A stretch of DNA of 37,249 bases from Mycobacterium sp. (lineage in GTDB: Bacteria; Actinomycetota; Actinomycetes; Mycobacteriales; Mycobacteriaceae): assembly GCF_029961025.1 (NCBI RefSeq), contig NZ_JASBVP010000020.1, positions 1 through 37,249 of the forward strand, given 5' to 3'. The stretch's first letter is position 1. Each line of letters opens with the position of its first letter. Positions 17,345 to 24,701 of this stretch are shown in pieces. The position numbers were made by a program, and so were the translations under genes. The notes below the pieces were generated by a model. It did no database searches. It was not told the DNA's origin and worked only from the letters and a program-made list of their open reading frames with translations.

Positions 17345-17967
17345 GAGCCATGGCTTGCTTGTTGAGATGCCATCCGGGCCGAAAAGTGCGCGGTGGTACT
17401 GGCTTGGCATCGTGGCCGCAACGCGGTGTTCACGTGCACCGGTTGCCACCCTGGCGTGTTGACGATCACAGACCCGACACCACGCTGTGCACCCGGACAC
17501 GCAGTGGATGGGAAAGAAATAGCCTGTAGCCGCAACAGAGTGGGCCTGTGCGAATGTATCCGCTGCCATTACGGCTAGAGAAAGCCCCAACCACATACTG
17601 ATGCAACAAAACCTGGCTGCTACGGGACCACGGTCCCAGCGAACCGGGTGATCGCTCGTCCGGCAGTTAACGGGCGGAGAGCCGATGACGGGAATCGAGT
17701 CCGTATTCTCGGCTTGAAAATCGATTCATACGCAGATGTTTACGGACATTACTCAAGGCCGGGCAACATGCCATGGTGTCATCTGCTCCACCAATAGCCA
17801 TCTTGTCGAATTAGGCTGGTCAATTGTCGGTGGCACCGCACTGACCACCCAATATCACCGTTTGACAACGACACGGTGCGGCGTGACTTAAATTCCATGT
17901 CAGGTGCTAATAATCAAGCAGTCTTCAAGGGTCGCTAGACACGACCCATGGTGACAATGCGGATCTC
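17345..17967. other. Gap holding the left island boundary
   Basis: About 620 bases without a supported gene. Short frames cross 17390-17600 on both strands; the minus one starts like a signal peptide (LAVMAADTFAQA), but no frame stays convincing, so it may be an old decayed gene. From 17679 there is a copy of the 3' half of tRNA-Gly, and from about 17700 the base composition becomes more AT-rich, as expected inside an acquired segment. Confidence 0.5.
17679..17716 (-). repeat. tRNA-Gly 3'-half copy (probable att site)
   Basis: Matches 21890-21927, the 3' half of the tRNA-Gly gene, at 33 of 38 positions. The first 20 bases are identical and all five differences are transitions. Similarity runs from the discriminator end to the anticodon loop and stops there, as expected if a tyrosine recombinase crossed over in the anticodon region and displaced the original 3' end. 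Confidence 0.7.
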
Positions 17968-18015
17968 GTGCACCGCTACATTGCGGAAATCTGGACGGTT
18001 ATAAAGGGGTTGACA

Positions 18016-18624
18016 TTGGTCACGATCTCCGGTCGATTCTGCAGAGCAGCAGCCGCTGGCGTTGGGCTATGCGCTGTGGCTTTAGCGTTGAGCCAGCACA
18101 CGGCAGCCTCCCCGCTGATATCCGGTGGCTACGCGTGCATTCATGGTATGGCGGGCGACGCTGCACCATCCGCCGTGGGCGGTCCGGCAGCCGCAGGAGG
18201 GCCCGCAGGCGGCCCGGGAGCCGCAGGTGGACCCGCAAGTGGTCCGGTAGCCACCGATGTGTGCAGTCCAACTAGTGCCGCACTCACTGACATGGCGGGT
18301 ATTCCGCTGTTTGCACCCGGAGCGCCTGCGGGGGCACCGGTTCCTGCGGGGGCCCCGGTCCCGGTGGGGGCACCGGTTCCTGCGGGGGCCCCGGTTCCTG
18401 CGGGGGCTCCGGTCCCGGTGGGGGCACCGGTTCCTGCGGGGGCCCCGGTCCCGGTGGGGGCACTCCGCTGTTTGCACCCGGAGCGCCTGCGGGGGCACCG
18501 GTTCCTGCGGGGGCCCCGGTCCCGGTGGGGGCACCGGTTCCTGCGGGGGCCCCGGTACCGGTTCCTGCGGGGGCCCCGGTCCCGGTGGGGGCACCGGTTC
18601 CTGCGGGGGCTCCGGTCCCGGTAG
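18016..18624 (+). pseudogene. Secreted Pro/Ala/Gly/Val repeat protein, frameshifted by a tandem duplication
   Basis: The likely start is TTG 18016, behind AAAGGGG at 18003-18009; the frame is open from GTG 17968. A signal peptide follows (AAAAGVGLCAVALALSQHTAASP). Next come a Gly/Pro/Ala stretch (GGPAAAGGPAGG) and many APVPAGAPVPVG units. After about 18465 the frame changes to Arg/Leu-rich nonsense (CLHPERLRGHRFLRG) and ends at 18624. The original frame resumes as GAPVPAGAPVP at 18525-18752, ending DASLIDMSGTYGGKG...PGPSSPGAR. The cause is visible: the segment starting at 18304 is repeated at 18465, an offset of 161 bases, which is not a multiple of three. One copy removed would restore a continuous gene to 18752. 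Function unknown; it could be a surface or wall-spanning spacer protein. Repeat misassembly is possible. Confidence 0.7.
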
Positions 18625-18640
18625 ATGCTTCGCTCATCGA
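18304..18640 (+). repeat. 161-bp tandem duplication of short GC-rich repeats
   Basis: Two copies start at 18304 and 18465 with CCGCTGTTTGCACCCGG. Inside, 18-base and 36-base units coding for APVPAG and APVPVG recur. The second copy differs by a small rearrangement near 18555 (an extra VP). Confidence 0.85.
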
Positions 18641-18884
18641 CATGTCTGGAACATATGGGGGCAAGGGTGATCCCACCGGTCCGGCACCGATCGGTGGGCC
18701 CGTAGCGGGCCGACCGATCTTGCCCGGTCCTTCGAGTCCGGGTGCACGCTAAAGCCGATCCGCTTGCGGTTGCGCGAACCTACGCGCCGTAAAAGTTAAA
18801 AGCGTGCCTCATATGATTGAAGTACGTTCCGTTCCATAGTGTGTCACGCGGTAAACGAGTTGTCTCTCCGGCTGAACGCAACCT

Positions 18885-19515
18885 GCCTTCGGAGTCCGGG
18901 TCAGTGTGCCCCACCGCGCACCGGCGGTTCGCCGACTGGGCCAAGGCCGGTGTCGTCGCCAATATCCATCGCGCAGTCCTCGACAGGATCAGCGCCGCAG
19001 GCGAATTGGGCAGGTCATTGGCGATCCTGGACGCAGTGCACGTTCGGGCGAAAAGGAAGACACCCTAACCGGTCTCAATCCAGTGGATCGAGGCAAACCC
19101 GGCTGCAAGCTGCCTATGCTCTCCAAAGCCGTGAAACGCCACTGGTGGTGGATGTTTTAAGGTCAACATCCACCGCAGCACCAAGCTCCAAGAGATGGTC
19201 GAATTCCTCCCCGTCGTGCGATCCCCACGCGGTCCACGCCGCAGCAAGCCCGAGAAGTCCCGCGCCGACAAAGGTTACGACTTCGATCCCACCGTCAATG
19301 GCTGAGCGGGCGAAAGATCGTGTCGCGCATCGCCCACACCGAAGTCGAAGATCCGACACAACTCAGCCGCCACCGATGCACGATCGAACGTACCATCGCC
19401 CGGCTCACCGGATAACGCCGATCAACCATCCGCTACGAAGCCGCGGCGAGCACTTCCTCGCATCCTGCTCCTCGCGGCGATCGGCGACCACTTGCTACCA
19501 GATCCTCCTACCATG
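18885..19515 (+). pseudogene. Decayed IS5-family transposase
   Basis: Successive frames give the pieces of an IS5/IS427-group transposase in order: RRFADWAKAGVVANIHRAVLDRI and AILDAVHVRAKR (18930-19055), then DTLTGLNPVDRGKPGCKL in the next frame (19060-19110), then PLVVDVL, RSRRGPRR-like and ADKGYDFD (19140-19300), then RCTIERTIARLTG (19370-19410) and a final LLLAAIGDHLLPDPPT-like end. There are several frameshifts and stops, and the 5' part of the usual gene is missing. DKGYD and the later Arg-rich helix are the catalytic-core landmarks. The element lies inside the tRNA-Gly island and shows that it has taken mobile DNA before. Confidence 0.75.
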
Positions 19516-19650
19516 AGACCCCCACGGATCACGTAAGACACGGTCTAAGCATGAAAAGCGGTGAAAAGCCTGCTCATTAAGGTGACTTGCCACACGCGCG
19601 CCGTATCAAGAAGCCGCGGGAACTCGTGGGCCCCCTATCGCCGACGTCAG

Positions 19651-20454
19651 TTATTCCCGCACTATCACCGGATCCCCGATGTTGACCGCATTGTAGTACC
19701 ACTCTGCATCCGGGGGGCTAAGGCTGATGCAGCCATGACTGACATTTTCAAGCCCGAGTGAATTGACAGCCCATGGAGCCGAATGTACAAAAAGGCCCCG
19801 CCTGGTGATACGGACGGCATAATCCACCGGGATGCGGTAGCCCTCGGGATCGGTGACGGGAATACCAACACTGCTCGAATCCATAATCACCGAGCGCTCC
19901 TTGGAGAGGACAGTGTAGGTGCCGATGGGTGTCGGGTACTGCGGCCTCCCCATCGAGGCCGGCATCACTCCTGCCTCTCCCCAATGCGGTCGGTGATGCG
20001 GAGCCGGTAGCGCAGGCGCCAGTGCCGGATCGACTCCGTCGACGCTGACGGTGAAGGTGTGACTGGAGATACTGGCGACGCCGACAATGGCGGGACCCGT
20101 CTTGAATTTTGTGGACAGGCCGCCCACCGAAAGCGCCACTGCGCTGTGTGCCGGCCAGAATCGATCTGGAACCCACTGCAGGATATTGTCATCGAGCCAT
20201 TCGTACCTGCCGGTCATCTCGGGTGTCGATTTAACTTCAAGGACACGCTCGACCGCGCGCCGGTTGGAAACGGCCGAACGAAACGTCACCACTACAGGGT
20301 GCGCCACACCGACTACTTCTCCCGGCGTCGGTAGAAGGGATGCGATAGCCAAGTTGTCGGACCGACTCGCTGCGAGGCTGATGGCGGCTGGTCCCACAAC
20401 CACGCTCGCAGCGATCCCGCTGATGGCAAGAAGACACCGGCGAACCGACAACAT
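19651..20454 (-). CDS. L,D-transpeptidase, LdtA (Rv0116c)-like
   Basis: 267 residues from ATG 20454 with an N-terminal signal sequence (AISGIAASVVVGPAAISLAAS). Domain 1 (about 40-135) is the Ig-like fold of mycobacterial Ldt proteins: PTPGEVVGVAHPVVVTF, NRRAVERVL, WLDDNILQWVPDRFWP. Domain 2 (about 140-267) is the YkuD catalytic fold: SISSHTFTVSVDG, PASMGRP, YPTPIGTYTVLSKERSVIMDSS, and the active site HSAPW...VSHGCISLSP with His about 224, His about 240 and catalytic Cys about 242. It closely follows M. tuberculosis LdtMt1 (Rv0116c), with a longer linker between domains. It should make 3-3 peptidoglycan cross-links, a bond type that resists most penicillins. It lies inside the tRNA-Gly island, away from the usual ldtA place, so it is an extra copy or a relocated gene. 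Confidence 0.9.
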   Translation of the reverse strand: MLSVRRCLLAISGIAASVVVGPAAISLAASRSDNLAIASLLPTPGEVVGVAHPVVVTFRSAVSNRRAVERVLEVKSTPEMTGRYEWLDDNILQWVPDRFWPAHSAVALSVGGLSTKFKTGPAIVGVASISSHTFTVSVDGVDPALAPALPAPHHRPHWGEAGVMPASMGRPQYPTPIGTYTVLSKERSVIMDSSSVGIPVTDPEGYRIPVDYAVRITRRGLFVHSAPWAVNSLGLENVSHGCISLSPPDAEWYYNAVNIGDPVIVRE

Positions 20455-20829
20455 AATCCCGTCCTTTTAATTGACAATGTTGCAATAGTGATCGTATGGG
20501 TAAGGCGGTGAGTGGAAATGCAAGCCCGCGTGTACAGTTCGGTCAAGGCCTCGTCACGTTTTGGCTACGGCGAGCATGCCAATAATCCGAGGACACTCGA
20601 CTGCAGGCATGAATGGCGCAACGCGATGAGGGTACCCGATCCTGGCGATGCAGGTGGAGGTGGGCTCTGGCAACGAAAGTCGGCTTACCGAACCGCTTCC
20701 ACGTTCTTTGAAAAGTATTGTGCCGTCGACATGAGGAAGCATTTACGCGCATGGGTGATTCCGGAGCCAGACTCCTGGGTGACCTGGCGAATGTTCTGGC
20801 CGGTCTCGTAGTTGAACCGTGGCTTCTTG
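20455..20829. other. Gap between island ldt and methyltransferase genes
   Basis: About 375 bases, lower in GC than the flanks. It should contain the ldt promoter. Frames up to about 100 residues cross it on both strands; none is recognisable. It could hold a broken gene. Confidence 0.35.
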
Positions 20830-21669
20830 CTAACTCCTTTTGGAGGTGACCGCACCCCGGTATACCTGATTGGTGGCGTGCGGAATTTCTATTGCGCCAC
20901 CCGCATAGCCCTTGTGGACTCTTCCTCGCGGTGTCACATCCGTGGCTGCCTCGTCGCCCCATACGGTCCAACCCGGCCGGGCATGGCGGGCAAATAACTC
21001 GAGATACGGTCCGGGTGAACATGCTTCGATAAGCAGATATTGCTCATCGGGTTTGCGTGAGTGTTCACGCTTCCGTGTCTCGATCATATTGACCTGGCTT
21101 CGCGCCTGCGGCAATGTCCGCATGCTCCCCCGCACGCCGAAAAGGATGATTTCAGTGACGTTGCGAAAATAGAACCCGACACCTCGGCCGTCAGGTCCAC
21201 CGTCCTTCCGTCGTTTCGCCCAAATGACGTTGGATACATAGCGGTAGCCCCACGCATCCAGCACGCGAAGTCCTTCGGGTAATAGGGCATTGGGAACCCA
21301 AAGGTAGAGGTGAGAGTCTTTCGCGGTTACATCTGACACAGGGATGCTGCAAATAGCGTCTATGTCCAGCGTCGAGTAGCGGTCCAGCCTCCGATGCTCT
21401 GGCGCAACCTTTCCGGTGCGGTTGATGAATCGCCAAGGGGGGTCGGCCAATACTGTCTTCCAGCCGCCGGCCGTGGTCGGAAGTGGACGAGTATCGGGTG
21501 CGGCTCGCAGTCGCGTTGCGCGCCGTCGCTTTTTTTCGTCAAGCGAGTCAACCAGGCTCACGCCGCCTCCGCACGGGAACGAAGTAGATTTTGCCGGAAT
21601 CGTAAGACAGGAATACCGTGAGTCGTTGGACGGCAACGCAGCGGCGTGTTCCACATCCCGAAGGTTCAT
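20830..21669 (-). CDS. MT-A70 family N6-adenine DNA methyltransferase
   Basis: 279 residues from ATG 21669; the frame is open to 21831. The catalytic motif DPPW is at about residues 76-79 (VLADPPWRFINRTGK), followed by APEHRRL-RYSTLDIDAI, DSHLYLWVPNALLPEGL, WGYRYVSNVIWAKRRKDG, a glycine-rich turn (GRGVGFYFRN), TEIILFGVRG, REHSRKPDEQY and ARHARPGWTVWGDE. This is the bacterial/phage branch of the MT-A70 family, which transfers methyl from S-adenosylmethionine to adenine N6, usually in DNA. No restriction enzyme gene is visible nearby, so it looks like an orphan methyltransferase. It sits at the tRNA end of the island, is in no M. tuberculosis position I know, and was probably acquired from a phage or integrative element. 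The first 65 residues are less conserved. Confidence 0.88.
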   Translation of the reverse strand: MNLRDVEHAAALPSNDSRYSCLTIPAKSTSFPCGGGVSLVDSLDEKKRRRATRLRAAPDTRPLPTTAGGWKTVLADPPWRFINRTGKVAPEHRRLDRYSTLDIDAICSIPVSDVTAKDSHLYLWVPNALLPEGLRVLDAWGYRYVSNVIWAKRRKDGGPDGRGVGFYFRNVTEIILFGVRGSMRTLPQARSQVNMIETRKREHSRKPDEQYLLIEACSPGPYLELFARHARPGWTVWGDEAATDVTPRGRVHKGYAGGAIEIPHATNQVYRGAVTSKRS

Positions 21670-21887
21670 CGTGGCCTTGTCACATGAGGCAGCCCCGATG
21701 TCTACGGCCGATGCCAAGCAGCGGCTGCTGACCGGCGCCGGTGCCGAACATGCCCGTCTCATGGCGAGCCGATTGAATCCGCGTGGGAAGCTACCAGCCC
21801 ATCGGTGGAGCGCCGGTGTACAGAGAGCCATTACCCGACCGGTTGGCCGAGCGAAGAGCCCTTAGAACATGCTTTCGGTGATCAGCA

Positions 21888-21961
21888 TGGAGCCGATGAC
21901 GGGAATCGAACCCGCGTTCTCAGCTTGGGAAGCTGATGTTCTGCCATTGAACTACATCGGC
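21888..21961 (-). tRNA. glyU: tRNA-Gly (CCC anticodon)
   Basis: On the minus strand the gene starts GCCGATGTAGTTC. The acceptor stem GCCGATG pairs perfectly with CATCGGC, then T73 and an encoded CCA (21888-21890). The anticodon stem-loop is TCAGC-TTCCCAA-GCTGA, giving anticodon CCC, and the T arm has GGTTCGATTCC. It lies next to dcd, as in M. tuberculosis. The 3' half is the apparent attachment site of the neighbouring island. The symbol glyU is from memory. Confidence 0.95.
21890..21927 (-). repeat. att-like direct repeat within tRNA-Gly
   Basis: Partner of 17679-17716 in the same orientation; the two copies are 4211 bases apart. The gene copy here is intact, as expected if the incoming element supplied a new tRNA 3' end. 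Confidence 0.7.
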
Positions 21962-22056
21962 GCGGTCGACTCCGAAGATTAGCATCCGGGCGCCGGGTCG
22001 CTCATCCACCTCAGGTCAGGTGGGGCGCGCGGGAGCCGAACGGATACGCTCGTCAG

Positions 22057-22671
22057 GTGCTGCTCTCCGATCACGACCTCAGGGCAGAAGTCGCCTCAGG
22101 GCGGCTGGGTATCGAACCGTTTGACGACACCCTGGTGCAGCCGTCCAGTATCGACGTCCGCCTTGACGGTCTTTTCCGGGTGTTCAACAACACCCGCTAC
22201 ACGCACATCGACCCGGCACTGCAGCAGGATGAGCTGACTAGCCTGGTGAAACCGGTCGACGGAGAACCGTTCGTGCTGCATCCGGGAGAGTTCGTCCTCG
22301 GGTCGACGCTCGAGCTGTTCACTCTACCTAACGACCTCGCGGGACGGTTGGAGGGTAAATCGTCGCTCGGACGGTTGGGGCTGTTGACTCACTCCACCGC
22401 AGGTTTCATCGATCCGGGCTTTAGCGGCCATATCACGCTTGAGTTCTCCAACGTCGCAAACCTGCCGATCATCCTCTGGCCGGGCATGAAAATCGGTCAG
22501 CTCTGCATCTTGCGGTTGACCAGCCCGGCCGAACACCCCTACGGAAGCGCGCGGGCCGGGTCGAAGTATCAAGGTCAACGGGGACCGACACCGTCCCGCT
22601 ACTACCAGAACTTCACAGGTTCTTCACAGCCGGGTCTGCAGCCTCGCACGGTCAGCCGACCGATCATTTAG
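22057..22671 (+). CDS. dcd: dCTP deaminase (bifunctional dCTP deaminase/dUTPase type)
   Basis: 204 residues from GTG 22057. The sequence is nearly the M. tuberculosis Dcd (Rv0321) over the first 185 residues: LLSDHDLRAE, DTLVQPSSIDVRLD, EFVLGSTLELF, LEGKSSLGRLGLLTHSTAGFIDPGFSGHITLE, and SKYQGQRGPTPSRYYQNF. The SSLGR serine/arginine pair and the HSTAGFIDPGF-HITLE stretch with the catalytic Glu are intact. The enzyme deaminates dCTP, and in M. tuberculosis it also hydrolyses the dUTP formed, giving dUMP for thymidylate synthesis. It works as a trimer in the cytoplasm. The last 15 or so residues (SSQPGLQPRTVSRPII) differ from and extend the usual 190-residue protein. It lies directly beside tRNA-Gly, outside the island. 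Confidence 0.95.
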   Translation: MLLSDHDLRAEVASGRLGIEPFDDTLVQPSSIDVRLDGLFRVFNNTRYTHIDPALQQDELTSLVKPVDGEPFVLHPGEFVLGSTLELFTLPNDLAGRLEGKSSLGRLGLLTHSTAGFIDPGFSGHITLEFSNVANLPIILWPGMKIGQLCILRLTSPAEHPYGSARAGSKYQGQRGPTPSRYYQNFTGSSQPGLQPRTVSRPII

Positions 22672-22751
22672 ATTATTTATATATAGCGGCACGCGCGGTG
22701 TTCCCCTCCGGGGTGAGCCCGGCTGATTCGCGAAGGGACGTGGGTAGGGCA

Positions 22752-24542
22752 GTGGACCTTGTTCTCGGGGTGTCGACGGGACCGGCGGTGGTCCGCATGG
22801 TCCTGGTCGAGGGCGAAAACGCGGACGGGGCCTTGATTGAGGAGGACAGCCTCGACCTTGCCTCGGACGGCGAGCAGGCCACCGCAAGCGTGGCCGACCA
22901 GGTGGTTTCGATAATCCTGGGTACCCGTGAAGGTGCCGGCGAAGCCGGCCACCGACTGCTCGCGACGGGAGTGGCGTGGGCGGATCCGTTAGCGGCCGCT
23001 GCGCTGCGGGCCGCGTTGGCCGCCGGAAAGATCGAGAACGTCATGCTGGTCTCGGCGTTTTTGGCGGCCGCCGCACTCGCGCAAAACGCCGGTGCGGCAA
23101 TGGGCTACACGCAAACCGCCATGCTGTTCGTGGAACCGGACGCGGCCACCGTGGGCATTATCGACTGCCATGACGGTGCGGTCAGCCAGGTGCGTAGGAA
23201 GGTCCTCTGCCGGGAAGACGGTCGGGCGATCGCCGAACTCGCCGCCTTGGTCTCGGATATTGAGGTGCTGGATTCACACCCGGAGGGCCTGTTCGTGGTC
23301 GGTGGCGGCGTCGACATCGCTTCGCTCATGCCCGCTGTGGAAGCCGCGACATGGCTGCCGGTGAGTATCGCCGAGGAACCGCAAACCGCGCTGGCCCGCG
23401 GCGCGGCGTTGGCGGCGGCGAACGCACCACTGTTTGTCTCGTCGACCGCCGCCCTGGCCTATGCCCAGGACCCCGGCACCGGTGTAGTGAACCGCTACCT
23501 GCCGGCCGGATACGTCAACGTTCTCGACGTTTCCGCTGGTGGCGAGCCGACCAGTGGCGATCTGGCCTACAGCGCCATGCCCAGCGAGGATGTTGACGCC
23601 GACGTCACCGGCATCGACGCGGCCGGCGACGGCGTCTTCGATCCCGTGCGGGGCCACCGCCCGCTACTGCTGGCCGGGACCGTGTTGGCGGTTATCGCCG
23701 TAACCGCGGTGGTGGCACTGGAAATCGCATTAAGCATCGGGATCCGCCCGACGGTTGCGTTGCGTCCCACTCCCGGCCAGGAGCTGATCGTTCCCGATCA
23801 CCAGGCCCCGGCATCCGAGTCGGTGTCGCCCGGGCACCCCCAACAACCGACCCACCTGGCGATGAACCGGCCTCCCGTGCCGGCCGGCGTGGCGGCACCG
23901 CCGGCCCCGCGGCCGGCGGCACTCCCGCCTCCCCCTGCGGTGGCACCCGCTGCCCCAGTACCCGCAGCTGCGCCTCCGGTGCCTATGCCGCTGCCGGTCC
24001 CAGTTCTTCCCCCTGCTGTCTCGGTTCCCCGAGCGGGGGTGCCGATCCCCGCGGCACCCCCTCGGATCCCAGCACCGCCACCCCCGGGTCAGCGGCCCGA
24101 TCCCCAACCACCCATACGTGTTTCGGCCCCGTCAGTACCCGTTACGAGACCGCCGGCGCAGCCGTCAATCCCGCTCGTGCGGACGCCGGCTCCGCCGGTG
24201 CCGCCGTCGGCCCCGCCGATCCGTGGGTGGGCCCCGTCGGCTCCGGCACAAGACCCGACGCTTCCCGGGTTCCGGACCGCCACTGATCCTCCGGTGCGCC
24301 TGCCGGGGCCCCGACCGCCGGCGCCGTTCCACATGCCGCTACCGCAACCACCACTGGTTCACACCTCGCCGGTCCCCGCAGCGCCCGGACCGCCGCCAAT
24401 CTTCGCTCCCCGGATGCAGGTGCCGGCGCTGCGGCCCGGGGGCGCCTTCGGCGGGGGCGTCATCGACCACGGCCCGAGCGGGGGTATCGGTTGGGGGCTC
24501 GGCGGCCGTGGATTCGGCGGCGGCTTCGTCGGCCACCGGTAA
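22752..24542 (+). CDS. DUF7159-type protein with Pro-rich and Gly-rich tail (paralogue 2)
   Basis: 596 residues from GTG 22752, chosen because VDLVLGVSTG aligns with the starts of the other two paralogues; the frame is open from 22698. The N-terminal domain (to about 255) has RMVLVEGENADGALIEED, GTREGAGEAGHRLL, MLVSAFLAAAALAQ, FVEPDAATVGIID, VVGGGVDIASL and AEEPQTALARGAALAAANAPLF, then SSTAALAYAQDPGTG. One membrane segment lies at about 302-330 (LLLAGTVLAVIAVTAVVALEI). About 240 residues of Pro/Ala-rich outer sequence follow (RPPAQPSIPLVRTPAPPVPP), ending in a Gly-rich stretch (GWGLGGRGFGGGF). Same architecture as paralogue 1 but the longest tail of the three. The family function is unknown. 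It starts about 80 bases after dcd and may be read with it. Confidence 0.85.
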   Translation: MDLVLGVSTGPAVVRMVLVEGENADGALIEEDSLDLASDGEQATASVADQVVSIILGTREGAGEAGHRLLATGVAWADPLAAAALRAALAAGKIENVMLVSAFLAAAALAQNAGAAMGYTQTAMLFVEPDAATVGIIDCHDGAVSQVRRKVLCREDGRAIAELAALVSDIEVLDSHPEGLFVVGGGVDIASLMPAVEAATWLPVSIAEEPQTALARGAALAAANAPLFVSSTAALAYAQDPGTGVVNRYLPAGYVNVLDVSAGGEPTSGDLAYSAMPSEDVDADVTGIDAAGDGVFDPVRGHRPLLLAGTVLAVIAVTAVVALEIALSIGIRPTVALRPTPGQELIVPDHQAPASESVSPGHPQQPTHLAMNRPPVPAGVAAPPAPRPAALPPPPAVAPAAPVPAAAPPVPMPLPVPVLPPAVSVPRAGVPIPAAPPRIPAPPPPGQRPDPQPPIRVSAPSVPVTRPPAQPSIPLVRTPAPPVPPSAPPIRGWAPSAPAQDPTLPGFRTATDPPVRLPGPRPPAPFHMPLPQPPLVHTSPVPAAPGPPPIFAPRMQVPALRPGGAFGGGVIDHGPSGGIGWGLGGRGFGGGFVGHR

Positions 24543-24701
24543 CCTCCATCCGCCGAAGCGGTATCACATCGGCATCGGAAAGCCGATCCGGGCGCCGGCC
24601 CGCGAAAAGCGACGCTGACGTCCACAAACTGCTCGCTACGGGTGGTAGCTTGGCAAACCGGCGGCGGCGCAGCAAGCTACACAAACTACTGTGGAGGAGT
24701 G

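Noticed and set aside
16916..17596. Minus-strand 226-residue frame overlapping the universal stress gene
   Set aside because: Mostly a shadow of the Usp; the first 90 residues look slightly like a signal peptide but have no recognisable domain.
17862..17893. TTGACA with a TTAAAT 20 bases later as a promoter for the repeat-protein gene
   Set aside because: The spacer is too long and the -10 is weak; not reliable without a transcript start.
18304..18640. CRISPR array
   Set aside because: The repeats are contiguous coding units with no unique spacers between them.
18082..18676. Minus-strand frames rich in PPGPGPPQEP and TGAPAGTGAP across the repeat region
   Set aside because: Produced by the short GC-rich repeats of the plus-strand gene; no start signal or leader.
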